64,000 nucleotides of DNA from Lysinibacillus alkalisoli (lineage in GTDB: Bacteria; Bacillota; Bacilli; Bacillales_A; Planococcaceae), in contig NZ_BMJT01000010.1 in assembly GCF_014643595.1 (NCBI RefSeq), positions 17,841-81,840 on the forward strand. Reading direction: 5' to 3'. The position numbers and the translations under genes are program-made. Under the pieces are notes generated by a model. The model worked only from the letters and a program-made list of their open reading frames with translations, ran no database searches and was not told the origin of the DNA. This document shows positions 17,750 through 27,175 of this stretch, one piece after another. The first letter of the stretch is position 1. Each line of letters begins with the position of its first letter.

Positions 17750-18943
17750 TCACTCACCTTTCTTATAAATCTTATCCATTTTTTCTGTAACATGCTGATG
17801 CGTTAATGCAACAGGAATGGTAATCGTTAATGACGTCCCGTCTTTACTTTCTAGCTTAAACGAGCCGTTAATAAACTCCAGTCTTTCTTGCATACCCTTC
17901 AAGCCATTGCCTGTACGCATTTGTTTTGTGGATAAGCCATTGCCATTATCATGGACTAATAAATACACTTCTTTAAAATTTTGATGAAAAGCTACCTTAC
18001 ATTTTGTCGCATTACTATGTTTGACAACATTTGTTATCGCTTCTTTTAAGCACATGCTCAGTACATTTTCTACGAGAGGTGGCACTTGTAGTGTCTCGAC
18101 ATCTCCCTCAAATGTGAAATCCATTTCTGCTGCATCTAATATTTGTGCTACGCGCATTAGCTCATCCTCAAAACGCGTGGTGCGCATATTGGCAACGAGC
18201 TCTCGTACTTCTTTTAATGCAATACTAGCCGTTTGTCGTATTTCTTTAATCTCAACCAATGCTTGGTCTTTGTCACGTTCAATTAAGCGAGCGGCTAAAT
18301 CACTCTTTAAGCCAATCATTGAGAGCTTTTGTCCCAATGTGTCATGTAAGTCTCTAGCAATTCGCTGTCTCTCCTCAAAAACAATTAACTCAGCAATTCG
18401 GTCTTTAGCTGTTTCAAGTTGTCCTTCTAATTTTTCCCGTCGATTTTTGGTGTACAATGTAAATGGCATTAACACTACACCAACAATTGTAAAAATAATG
18501 AAGGGTAACTGTGATAATAACACGTCCCATTTAAAGAAGAAAGTGACACCTGTAGCAATAACGGTGAAGCCAACATGCAAACCATACATAATATAAAATC
18601 CAACAGGGCGACGTATCATACCTATAGAGAAGGCTGTAAATATAGCGAGATAAACATAGCCAAAGAAAATAATCATAATCAGGCTAACGACCATCTCAAA
18701 ACTAATCCACATATAAATCCTTCCACCATGTGACATCGCGGTACAGCGATTGAAAATGAAGTAAATGACAACTAACGTACCCGCCATCATAATGTCAAAT
18801 AGCTCGGCTTGCTTAAAGATTGAGAAAAAAGGTAGCAAGCAGAATATAATGAGTAAATAAATACTTAGCCATGGACTGCTTGGTATAATCATGTACCACT
18901 TTTTCATAGTAAACTTCACAAACTTTCTTATTTTTGACTTCAT
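17750..18943 (-). CDS. desK: DesK-type membrane histidine kinase (thermosensor)
   Basis: About 397 residues with roughly five hydrophobic helices (residues 20-165), a linker coiled coil, and the HisKA_3 dimerisation domain with EERQRIARDLHDTLGQKLS, His200 being the predicted phosphorylated residue. A GHKL ATPase domain follows (N box EAITNVVKHSNA, DNGNGL, GNGLKGMQERL). The His region is nearly identical to B. subtilis DesK, which senses membrane thickness. The first ATG lies in TATAATG and has no ribosome binding site, so translation may start at the ATG at 18907. Confidence 0.9.
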   Translation of the reverse strand: MKSKIRKFVKFTMKKWYMIIPSSPWLSIYLLIIFCLLPFFSIFKQAELFDIMMAGTLVVIYFIFNRCTAMSHGGRIYMWISFEMVVSLIMIIFFGYVYLAIFTAFSIGMIRRPVGFYIMYGLHVGFTVIATGVTFFFKWDVLLSQLPFIIFTIVGVVLMPFTLYTKNRREKLEGQLETAKDRIAELIVFEERQRIARDLHDTLGQKLSMIGLKSDLAARLIERDKDQALVEIKEIRQTASIALKEVRELVANMRTTRFEDELMRVAQILDAAEMDFTFEGDVETLQVPPLVENVLSMCLKEAITNVVKHSNATKCKVAFHQNFKEVYLLVHDNGNGLSTKQMRTGNGLKGMQERLEFINGSFKLESKDGTSLTITIPVALTHQHVTEKMDKIYKKGE

Positions 18944-18954
18944 TATATCAAAAA

Positions 18955-18982
18955 GTGTCGGCTAGTTTACTTTAGCCGACAC
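18955..18982 (-). terminator. Terminator between des and desK
   Basis: On the minus strand GTGTCGGCTAAAG pairs with CTAGCCGACAC, then TTTTT. It follows des directly, so desKR is probably expressed at a lower level or from its own promoter; TATAAT lies a few bases downstream. Confidence 0.85.
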
Positions 18983-18987
18983 CTTTA

Positions 18988-20013
18988 TTAAATCTTAATC
19001 ATATTCTTAGTGCGAATACGTTCAGTAGCCGTACGGAATGTTATAAATTTATTGTTTTCTTCGTCATATAATTTGTAACGAATAGACTCTAAACTAGTTA
19101 CTAATGTAATTGTTGTTGCTTTTTGTAATGGCTTAACCTCCGTATGTGCAGCCTCTAAATGATAATTAGGGACACGTGGTGATAAGTGATGCACATGATG
19201 GAATCCAATATTACCTGTTAACCATTGTAAAACTTTAGGCAACTTGTAATAAGAACTACCTTCTACTGCTGCCTTTACATAGTCCCACTCTGAATCTTTT
19301 TCAAAATAAGAGTCTTCATACGTATGTTGGATATAGAATAACCAAATGCCTAATGCACCTGCCACAAATAATGTGACACCTTGAACTAATAAGAAGGCTT
19401 GCCAACCTAAGAAGTAAATTAACACACCACAGATCACCAATAACGTGATGTTAGTTAAATGTGTATTCATACGTTCTTTTTTCTTGGCATCTTTACGATT
19501 AAAACGATTTAATACTAGCACCATATAAAGAGGCCCTAAACCAAACATAACGAGAGGGTTGCGATAGAGGCGATAACCAAATCGCTTCATCGGTGAAGCT
19601 GCTAAATATTCTTCTAATGTTAACATATCAATATCGCCAATACCGCGCTTATCTAAGTTTGAGCTTGTTGCATGATGAATCGTATGTTCACGTTTCCATT
19701 TTTGGTAGGGGAATGATGTTAAAACACCTGTCCAAAATCCTACAATGTCATTTGCTTTTTTATTTTTAAAAAACGAACCATGTGTACAATCATGAAAAAT
19801 AATAAAAGTACGTACAACAAAACCTGATGCGACAACACTTAATCCTACCGAAATCCATGGTGATACAGCCATTAGTTGATACGCTGCTACCCATAAAATC
19901 ATAACGGGTAAAATAGTATTACATAATTGCATAATACTTTTCTTTAAGTCTGATTGGGCAAACCGCGCCACATCTTTACGCAATTGATTTTTCTTTTCTG
20001 CAAAGCTACTCAT
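18988..20013 (-). CDS. des: Membrane acyl-lipid desaturase (delta-5 type)
   Basis: A 341-residue integral membrane desaturase that would introduce a double bond into membrane phospholipid acyl chains on cold shock. The three histidine boxes of the di-iron site are present: HDCTHG (about residue 75), HTIHHA (about 110) and HHVHH (about 275). Hydrophobic pairs surround them. It is followed by a terminator and then desK-desR. The start ATG lies 10 bases after GAAGGAGTG. Confidence 0.92.
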   Translation of the reverse strand: MSSFAEKKNQLRKDVARFAQSDLKKSIMQLCNTILPVMILWVAAYQLMAVSPWISVGLSVVASGFVVRTFIIFHDCTHGSFFKNKKANDIVGFWTGVLTSFPYQKWKREHTIHHATSSNLDKRGIGDIDMLTLEEYLAASPMKRFGYRLYRNPLVMFGLGPLYMVLVLNRFNRKDAKKKERMNTHLTNITLLVICGVLIYFLGWQAFLLVQGVTLFVAGALGIWLFYIQHTYEDSYFEKDSEWDYVKAAVEGSSYYKLPKVLQWLTGNIGFHHVHHLSPRVPNYHLEAAHTEVKPLQKATTITLVTSLESIRYKLYDEENNKFITFRTATERIRTKNMIKI

Positions 20014-20098
20014 TATGTATGTGCCACTCCTTCGTTAACTTTCTTTGTAACCTCATCATAAAACGAAGTCGTAATCTGTTGTAGACGAAAACGTCACA

Positions 20099-20110
20099 TC
20101 ATTTTTATGA
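20099..20110. promoter_or_regulatory. Candidate operator upstream of des
   Basis: TCATTTTTATGA, an inverted repeat TCAT-N4-ATGA, lies about 90 bases before des on the opposite side of a likely promoter. It could be the DesR site, but I have no consensus firm enough to say so. Confidence 0.35.
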
Positions 20111-20156
20111 CAAATGTAATATTACACTCCCCTAAAATAAACGTTTTTATCCAAAT

Positions 20157-20204
20157 AAAAAACTTAGTGACAAAAAATGTGTTACACATTTTTCATCACT
20201 AAGT
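20157..20204 (-). terminator. Terminator after metH
   Basis: On the minus strand ACTTAGTGA pairs with TCACTAAGT around an internal AAAATGTG/CACATTTT hairpin, followed by TTTTTT. Confidence 0.8.
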
Positions 20205-20212
20205 GAAATACA

Positions 20213-23200
20213 TCACACATTAAAATATCGCGCTTCTGGATGGGCAAAAACCATAGCCGTTACACTTGCCTCAGGCTGCATCATAAACCCTTCTGTTAAT
20301 TGTACACCTATATCTTCTGGCTGTAGTGTGGCAAATAACTTAGCTTGGTCTTCTAAATTTGGGCAGGCGGGATAACCAAATGAAAAACGTTGCCCCTCAT
20401 ATTTGGCAGCGAATCGATCGCGCATAGTAAAGTCTGTTGCATCTGGAAAACCCCATTGGTCTCGCATCTCTTGGTGAATACGCTCTGCTAATCCCTCTGC
20501 TAACTCTAATGCTGTTGATTGGAAGGCATGGCTTTCTAAAAATTTACCTTCCGCTTTTAGGGCATCCGCATACTTTGTCACCCCTTCTCCTGCTGTTACA
20601 CACATTAACCCTACATAATCCGTCTCGCCACTCTCTTTTGTTTTTAAAAAATCGGCTAAACATAAATAAGGGGCAATTTGTTGTCTTGGGAATGTAAAAC
20701 GCTGAATTTCCGTTATGCCATCTTCAGCGAATAATACAACATCGTCACCGTCTGCATGTGCTTTATAAAATTGATACATAGCAGCTGGTGTAAATAATTG
20801 TTGTTGTAAAAAACTGGTCACTAATTCATGTAATGCTGTGGCGCGCGGCTCTTGTGTAGCAAGCGCCTGTAATACATTTCCTTTATAACCTAAGTGGTGG
20901 CCAATCAAGGTACGCATATTCACATAAGGATATAAATGAGACACGGCATAATTATGTCGTACATGACGACGTAAGTCTTTTGGTATACGCACTGGCGCAT
21001 CGATCAAGGTACGCACTGGCGTTGCTGTAGGCTTTGGTGTTGGTCGACGAGCACGCTTTTCATCTGCAACGCGTCGTTTTTCAATGGCTTCTGCCAATTC
21101 GGCTAAAACAATCGCACGTTCTACATCATCTTGCAAGCGATTAATAATAGCTAAGCCTTGCATAGCATCTTTGGCATATAAAACAGGACCATCGTATTGT
21201 GCTGAGATTTTTGTCTCTGTAAACCGCTTTGATAACGCTGCACCCCCAACTAATATTGGCACATCAATCCCTGCTTCTTTAAAGTCTTGTGCTGTAATTA
21301 CCATTTGTTGAGCAGATTTTACAAGTAAACCAGACAAGCCGACTACATCTGGTTGCTCTTTACGAATCGTCTCGATTAAAGATGCTGGTGTTACTTTAAT
21401 ACCTAAATCAATAACTTGGTAACCGTTATTGCTTAAAATAATATCAACTAAATTTTTCCCAATATCATGCACATCGCCTTTCACAGTAGCAAGTAACACT
21501 TTACCCTTACCTGCACTAGCGTCATCTTTTTCCATATAAGGTTCAAGAAACGATACAGCAGCCTTCATAACACCTGCACTTTGTAACACCTCAGCTACAA
21601 TCAACTGATTATCATTAAATAAGCGCCCTACCTCTGCCATACCTGTCATTAATGGGCCATTGATAATATGAAGTGGCGAGTCATAAAGTTGTAAGGCTTG
21701 TTCTAAGTCAGGGACTAACCCTTCTTTTGTTCCTTCAACAATATAGTAAGCTAATCTTTCTTCAACTGTAGCAGGTAAATCGGCTTCTGTTTTTTCCTTT
21801 TTCTTATCACGATAAAAATCTGTAAATGTAGCTAATGTCGCATCATTGGTGTGGAATAATAACTCATTGGCGAATTGAATCTCTGCCTCAGGTATAGACG
21901 CATAGCGTTCCAACTTCTCTGTATTCACAATGGCATAATCTAAGCCTGCTTGTGTACAGTGATATAAATATACGGCATTTAGCACCTCACGCCCCACTGG
22001 TGGCAAACCGAAAGATACATTACTCACCCCAAGTACAGTCAAACATTGTGGCAATGCTTGTTTAATTAAGCGAATACCTTCAATTGTCTCTTCAGCAGCA
22101 CCGATATATTGTTCATCTCCCGTACCAACTGGGAATACAAGGGGGTCAAAAATAATATCTTGAGGGGCAATTCCCCATTTATGCACTAATAAGTCGTAAG
22201 AGCGCTTAGCAATTTCTAATTTTCGCTCTCTTGTTACAGCCATACCTACTTCGTCAATTGTACCTACCACGATGGCAGCTCCATATTTTTTAGCTAATGG
22301 TACAACCGCATCAAAGCGCTCCTCCCCATCTTCTAAATTAATTGAGTTAATAATAGCCTTGCCTTGCGAATATTTTAAAGCAACTTCTGTCACTAACTCG
22401 TCTGTGGAGTCAATAACGAGGGGCACTTTAATCTTTTTAACCGCTTCTTGAATAAAGCCCTGCATATCGTATACTTCGTCTCGGTCTGGATTCGCTAAAC
22501 AAATATCAATAACATGTGCACCATTTTTCACTTGCGCACGGGCAATCTCCGCTGCTTCTTCATATTTCTCGTCAATGATAAGCTGTTTAAATTTGCGTGA
22601 ACCAATTACATTTGTACGCTCTCCAATGAATAAGGGACGCATTGAATCGTCGTATTGCAACGGCTCAATACCTGAGATAACATGTTGTTGCAAATTATGT
22701 GGTTTTTTTCTTGGTGCATAACCAGCCACTGCTTCACGAATGGCTGCGATATGAGCAGGTGTTGTACCACAACAACCACCAACAATATTAAGCCACCCCT
22801 TTTCAGCAAAGCCTTTTAACTTTATGGACAGCGAGTCTGGCGATTCATGATAGCACCCTTCCTCATCTGGCAAACCTGCATTAGGATAACAACTCACATA
22901 GCTCTCTGCTAAATCAGATAAAGAGCGTAAATGATCTGTCATAAACTCTGGCCCTGTGGCACAATTTAAACCGACAGATAAAGGCTTAATATGAGCAATT
23001 GAAATATAAAAAGCCTCAATAGTTTGCCCCGCAAGTGTCGTGCCCATTGGCTCAATCGTACCTGAAATCATCACGGGTAATGTTTGTTTCGTTTCTTCAA
23101 AGGCTTGCGCTATACCAATTGTACCTGCTTTGACATTGAGCATATCTTGACTCGTCTCTAATAATAAAAGATCCACGCCACCTTCTATTAATGCTATGGC

Positions 23201-23638
23201 TTGTGCATAAAAATTGGTTACTAACTCATCAAACGTAATGCCACCTGTAACCGATAACGTTTTCGTTGTTGGGCCCATCGCGCCTACAACAAAGCGCGGC
23301 CATGTAAGTGTGCTATATTTTTCGGCTGCTTGACAAGCTAATTGTGCCGCTACTTTATTAATTTCAGCGGTTTTATGCCCTAGGTCATATTCATTTAATA
23401 CGAGGGGTGTACCACCAAATGTATTGGTACAAATTAAGTCTGCTCCTGCTTCTAAATAGGCTTCATGTATTTTTGTAATGACATCTGGTCTTGTAAGAAC
23501 AAGGTTTTCATTGCAACCATCTAAATCCTCACCCCCAAAGTCTTCTGCTGTTAATTGCTCATTTTGAAGCATCGTTCCCATCGCGCCATCCATAATTAAA
23601 ATACGTTGTTCTAATTGTTCTACAATTGATTTAGCCAT
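20213..23638 (-). CDS. metH: Cobalamin-dependent methionine synthase
   Basis: A 1141-residue modular enzyme that transfers methyl from methyl-tetrahydrofolate to homocysteine. The modules are in order: homocysteine barrel with the zinc motif NIVGGCCGTTP (about residue 290), pterin-binding barrel, Cap helices, cobalamin domain with the cobalt-ligand motif DVHDIG (about 720), and a C-terminal reactivation domain (about 900-1141) with FSFGYPACP. All domains are intact. The start overlaps the end of the yitJ-like gene by 8 bases, so the genes share an mRNA under the SAM-I riboswitch. Confidence 0.96.
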   Translation of the reverse strand: MAKSIVEQLEQRILIMDGAMGTMLQNEQLTAEDFGGEDLDGCNENLVLTRPDVITKIHEAYLEAGADLICTNTFGGTPLVLNEYDLGHKTAEINKVAAQLACQAAEKYSTLTWPRFVVGAMGPTTKTLSVTGGITFDELVTNFYAQAIALIEGGVDLLLLETSQDMLNVKAGTIGIAQAFEETKQTLPVMISGTIEPMGTTLAGQTIEAFYISIAHIKPLSVGLNCATGPEFMTDHLRSLSDLAESYVSCYPNAGLPDEEGCYHESPDSLSIKLKGFAEKGWLNIVGGCCGTTPAHIAAIREAVAGYAPRKKPHNLQQHVISGIEPLQYDDSMRPLFIGERTNVIGSRKFKQLIIDEKYEEAAEIARAQVKNGAHVIDICLANPDRDEVYDMQGFIQEAVKKIKVPLVIDSTDELVTEVALKYSQGKAIINSINLEDGEERFDAVVPLAKKYGAAIVVGTIDEVGMAVTRERKLEIAKRSYDLLVHKWGIAPQDIIFDPLVFPVGTGDEQYIGAAEETIEGIRLIKQALPQCLTVLGVSNVSFGLPPVGREVLNAVYLYHCTQAGLDYAIVNTEKLERYASIPEAEIQFANELLFHTNDATLATFTDFYRDKKKEKTEADLPATVEERLAYYIVEGTKEGLVPDLEQALQLYDSPLHIINGPLMTGMAEVGRLFNDNQLIVAEVLQSAGVMKAAVSFLEPYMEKDDASAGKGKVLLATVKGDVHDIGKNLVDIILSNNGYQVIDLGIKVTPASLIETIRKEQPDVVGLSGLLVKSAQQMVITAQDFKEAGIDVPILVGGAALSKRFTETKISAQYDGPVLYAKDAMQGLAIINRLQDDVERAIVLAELAEAIEKRRVADEKRARRPTPKPTATPVRTLIDAPVRIPKDLRRHVRHNYAVSHLYPYVNMRTLIGHHLGYKGNVLQALATQEPRATALHELVTSFLQQQLFTPAAMYQFYKAHADGDDVVLFAEDGITEIQRFTFPRQQIAPYLCLADFLKTKESGETDYVGLMCVTAGEGVTKYADALKAEGKFLESHAFQSTALELAEGLAERIHQEMRDQWGFPDATDFTMRDRFAAKYEGQRFSFGYPACPNLEDQAKLFATLQPEDIGVQLTEGFMMQPEASVTAMVFAHPEARYFNV

Positions 23639-25472
23639 TTATCGAAACTCCTTTGTTTGAACGATCCCATTCGTTAATAAATTGTATTAATTGCAACGTC
23701 ATATCATAGCGTAAAAATGGTGTAATTAAATAAATGCCATTAAAGTATGATGCGGCTACTTCAATTAGTTCTTGTGCAATTTTGATTCCCTCTACTGTCG
23801 ATTGCTCTTTATTGTTTTCACACGCCTTCATACGCGACAATACATCTTCTGATAATTTAATCCCTGGCACTTCATGATGTAAAAACTCTGCACTCTTATA
23901 ACTTGTAACAGGCATAATGCCAATATAAATCGGTGTTGTTAAATGTTTAGTTGCTTCGTATACTTCTTTAATTTTTTCTTTTGTATAAACCGGTTGCGAA
24001 ATAAAATAATCTGCGCCATGCTCTATCTTCTTTTCTAACCGAGCTACCGCACGCTCCACTACACGTACATTAGGATTAAAAGCTGCTGCTACAGAAAAAT
24101 TGGCCTTTTTACGTAATGGTTTACCTGAAAAAGAGATGCCCTCATTCAATTGTTTGATTAAACTGATTAACTCAAATGAAGTTACATCATACACACTAGT
24201 AGCACCAGGAAAATCACCTACTTTTGTAGGATCACCTGTCACAGCAAGCACATCATGAATACCTAGCGCATTTAAACCCATTAAATGTGACTGCAAACCA
24301 ATTAAATTGCGGTCTCTACATGTAATATGTGTTAACGGCCTCACACCCTCAGCTTTAATCATGGCGCCCATCGCTACATTGCTTACACGTGGTGATGCCA
24401 ATGAATTATCTGCCATCATCACAACATCTGCACCTGCTTGATATAGCTGTTTTGCCCCTTCAATAAACTGGCTTGTCTCTAAATGTCTTGGCGTATCCAA
24501 CTCCACAATAATAGAGCGTGTCCGTTGCACTTTATCATGTAATGTTTCTACTAGGCGCGGTTCTGCCTCTTGAATAAATACTTGTGTAGCACGTTTTTCA
24601 ACCTTTGTTGTAACAGGCCTCATACCTGCCACATGTTTTTTTACAGCGGCAATGTGTTTTGGTGTTGTACCACAACAACCACCAATCAAACGCACACCTT
24701 GTCTACAAAGTGTCACAGCAGCTCGTCCGAAATAATCATATTCCGATTCATAAACGATGCGACCGTCTTGTACATCTAGTAATGAAGCATTAGGATAGGC
24801 AGATAAAAAAGCATGATCAAGCAAACGCACACCTTCAAAGGCTTGAATTGTATGGAATGGGCCTAAGCGACAATTCACGCCAACAACATCCGCTCCATGA
24901 CGTTGTAATTCATGCAATGCCGCGTTTAAGGTCATACCATTCTGTAAAATACCCGCTTCGTGCATCGAGACTTGTGCAATAATAGGCAATGTTGTCATCT
25001 CACGTAATAAATCTAATGTTGCAATTAACTCATCAAAATCATAATAGGTTTCTAGTAATAGCCCATCGACATGCTCTGCTAAAAATACATATGCCTGTGT
25101 TTCTACACCTGCTAAAATATCGTCAATCGTATGCGTTGTTTTGCGCACATCACGAATGCCACCAATCGTTCCAAGCACATACGCATTGCCATCTGCTGCT
25201 CTCTTTGCTAGTCTCACAGCTGATTCATTAATGTTAATCACTTGATTCTCCAAACCGTAACGCGCCAATTTAATGGGATTAGCACCGTATGTATTCGTTT
25301 GAATGACATCCGCTCCAGCTTCAACATACTCTTGATGAATTTTCTCTACTAGTGTGGGTTGAAGAAGGTTCATTTCCTCGTGGCAAGAGGCTAGACCATT
25401 GGCATACAGCATCGTTCCCATTGCACCATCTGCTATTACAATTTCTGTTTTTAACTTTTCTAATAACCCCAT
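23631..25472 (-). CDS. yitJ: Bifunctional homocysteine S-methyltransferase / methylenetetrahydrofolate reductase (YitJ-like)
   Basis: About 613 residues. The N-terminal barrel (1-300) has the zinc motif LIGGCCGTTP, a homocysteine methyltransferase. The C-terminal domain (about 320-613) resembles MetF-type reductase, with VTGDPTKVGDFPGA and ADYFISQPVYT. It makes 5-methyl-THF for MetH. Reading from an upstream codon at 25556 would put the start inside the riboswitch; the ATG at 25472 has AAGGAGG 8 bases upstream. It heads a SAM-controlled operon with metH. Confidence 0.92.
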   Translation of the reverse strand: MGLLEKLKTEIVIADGAMGTMLYANGLASCHEEMNLLQPTLVEKIHQEYVEAGADVIQTNTYGANPIKLARYGLENQVININESAVRLAKRAADGNAYVLGTIGGIRDVRKTTHTIDDILAGVETQAYVFLAEHVDGLLLETYYDFDELIATLDLLREMTTLPIIAQVSMHEAGILQNGMTLNAALHELQRHGADVVGVNCRLGPFHTIQAFEGVRLLDHAFLSAYPNASLLDVQDGRIVYESEYDYFGRAAVTLCRQGVRLIGGCCGTTPKHIAAVKKHVAGMRPVTTKVEKRATQVFIQEAEPRLVETLHDKVQRTRSIIVELDTPRHLETSQFIEGAKQLYQAGADVVMMADNSLASPRVSNVAMGAMIKAEGVRPLTHITCRDRNLIGLQSHLMGLNALGIHDVLAVTGDPTKVGDFPGATSVYDVTSFELISLIKQLNEGISFSGKPLRKKANFSVAAAFNPNVRVVERAVARLEKKIEHGADYFISQPVYTKEKIKEVYEATKHLTTPIYIGIMPVTSYKSAEFLHHEVPGIKLSEDVLSRMKACENNKEQSTVEGIKIAQELIEVAASYFNGIYLITPFLRYDMTLQLIQFINEWDRSNKGVSING

Positions 25473-25493
25473 TAATTCTTCCTCCTTTTCCAT

Positions 25494-25530
25494 AAAAAAA
25501 GCCTTCTTTTTTGTATACAAAAAAGAAGGC
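25494..25530 (-). terminator. SAM riboswitch terminator
   Basis: On the minus strand GCCTTCTTTTTTG pairs with CAAAAAAGAAGGC, followed by TTTTTTT, directly between the SAM-I aptamer and the yitJ ribosome binding site. Confidence 0.92.
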
Positions 25531-25550
25531 GAGTGCGTCTGTGATTTCCT

Positions 25551-25653
25551 CCTCATCTGTCTAGCGATTAGCTAGCTGGATTTAGCACCTGACTAAAGTT
25601 GTTGGTTGCTGAAGCTTCATAGGGCCAGTCCCTCCGCTTCTCTTGATAAGAAT
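25551..25653 (-). promoter_or_regulatory. SAM-I riboswitch (S box)
   Basis: The minus strand shows the standard S-box blocks in order: CTTATCAAGAGAAGC, GGAGGGACTGGCCC, ATGAAGCTTCAGCAACC, GGTGCTAAATCC and GACAGATGAG. A rho-independent terminator follows. SAM binding should stop transcription of yitJ-metH. Confidence 0.97.
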
Positions 25654-25758
25654 TGTATGAATTTTTCAATTATTGTTGTAGGTTATCATAGCTTTATTAA
25701 CATAGTAAGTCAATACCACTTACCACATTCTACAAAATAAATTACTTTACGACTAAAA

Positions 25759-27156
25759 TTACTGCTCTATTTCAAATAGTTGTTTAAAAACATGCTTTGC
25801 TGTTTGTTGCCCATTTGCTATACAAGCACCAATACCAACACCGTAATAAGAGCACCCTGCTAAGTGAACATGTGGATAATATACTGCCATTTGTTGCTCT
25901 AATTGTTGTAGCGCCTCTCGATGCGCCAAATCATAACGAGGCATTTGATTTGTCCATTTTGTCACCCGTACGATTTGTGGTTGTGCATCAATGTGCAAAC
26001 TTTGTTGAATATCTTGTAAACCTATTTGAGCCAGCTCATCTTCTGTCATTTGCTGTAATTCATCGTAGCGTTCATTTGTATTTTTATAAAATAAACGCAC
26101 TAACAAATTGCCATTTTGAGAGGTATGCTTCCATTTGCGACTTGTCCATGTCGCCGCATTGCATACCACATCAGCATGATGAGAGACAATATAACCTGTA
26201 CCATCTGCGGGTAGCGAGGCATCTGGAATATCAAAGCCAACATACATCGTAATAACTGAGGCAGTCGTAAACTTTTTAAAGCTCGTTTGTAATGCCGGCA
26301 CTGGCAATAATTTCGCTATTTGCGCGTTAGGTAGAGCTAAAATCAACTCATCCGCTAGTAATTCACCATCTGATGTATGTAATGTATACTTCCCTTCACA
26401 GTTGGCGATGTGTTGTACAGTCGTACTTTTTTTGATCACTGCTTCTGGCACGAGACTTTCAATACGCCGAGCTATTGTATCTAAGCCATGCTTAAACGAA
26501 ATAAATTTTTTGTCCGCTGTTTTGGCAAATTGCGCTTTATTTGCTTCAAAGCCTTTAATAATACTGCCATACTTGTTTTTATAATCAATTAAATAAGGCA
26601 ACGTTGAAGCAATGGACAATTCATGTAAATCTCCTGAATAAACACCTGATAGCACAGGCGCAATTTGTTTTTGTACAAGTTCTTCACCTAAGAAATAGGT
26701 TAAAAAATCACCAATGGCACTTTCTTTTGTAAAAGTTGTATTCGGTGTTGTTAAATCTTTTAAAGCGGCTTTTTTTCCTGCTTCAGAGATCAGTGTACTT
26801 GCCTGTAATGATTCAACACTCATTGGGATGCCAAATACAGCATCTTTAGGAATAGGATGTAATTGGTTATGTGTATAAATGTAAGAGATCCCTGTCTCAT
26901 TGTAAACAAGCTCATCTTCTAAACCGAGCGCCTTCACTAAGGGCAATACTGCTTCATGTCTTGCCACAATGGAGTCTGCTCCTGTCTCCATAATGAAAGA
27001 ACCTTCATGCTCACTATGAATTTTACCACCTAAGTATTCATTCTTTTCGATTAATATGATGTGTATAGCCTCTTTATTTTTCGTAGCTAAGCGATGTAAT
27101 TCATATAATGCTGTAATGCCTGTGATGCCTCCACCAACAATAGCGACTGTTTTCAT
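25759..27156 (-). CDS. hemY: Protoporphyrinogen/coproporphyrinogen oxidase
   Basis: About 465 residues. The N-terminal FAD motif VAIVGGGITGITALYEL is followed by the Glu-containing EKNEYLGGKI, and the C-terminal FAD motif reads LAGCSYYGVGIGACIANGQ. In Firmicutes HemY usually oxidises coproporphyrinogen III in the coproporphyrin-dependent heme route (also called CgoX). The hemE and hemH neighbours of B. subtilis are absent here. The first ATG abuts AGGAGGA; the ATG at 27156 has better spacing. Confidence 0.9.
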   Translation of the reverse strand: MKTVAIVGGGITGITALYELHRLATKNKEAIHIILIEKNEYLGGKIHSEHEGSFIMETGADSIVARHEAVLPLVKALGLEDELVYNETGISYIYTHNQLHPIPKDAVFGIPMSVESLQASTLISEAGKKAALKDLTTPNTTFTKESAIGDFLTYFLGEELVQKQIAPVLSGVYSGDLHELSIASTLPYLIDYKNKYGSIIKGFEANKAQFAKTADKKFISFKHGLDTIARRIESLVPEAVIKKSTTVQHIANCEGKYTLHTSDGELLADELILALPNAQIAKLLPVPALQTSFKKFTTASVITMYVGFDIPDASLPADGTGYIVSHHADVVCNAATWTSRKWKHTSQNGNLLVRLFYKNTNERYDELQQMTEDELAQIGLQDIQQSLHIDAQPQIVRVTKWTNQMPRYDLAHREALQQLEQQMAVYYPHVHLAGCSYYGVGIGACIANGQQTAKHVFKQLFEIEQ

Positions 27157-27175
27157 ATTACTCATTCCTCCTCAT

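Noticed and set aside
18021..18596. Long antisense reading frame opposite desK (191 codons)
   Set aside because: It lies wholly within the kinase gene, shows no known domain, and has no ribosome binding site; it is a shadow of the real coding strand.
25472..25556. Longer N-terminus for the yitJ-like protein
   Set aside because: It would begin within the SAM riboswitch and terminator. The ATG at 25472 has the correct ribosome binding site.
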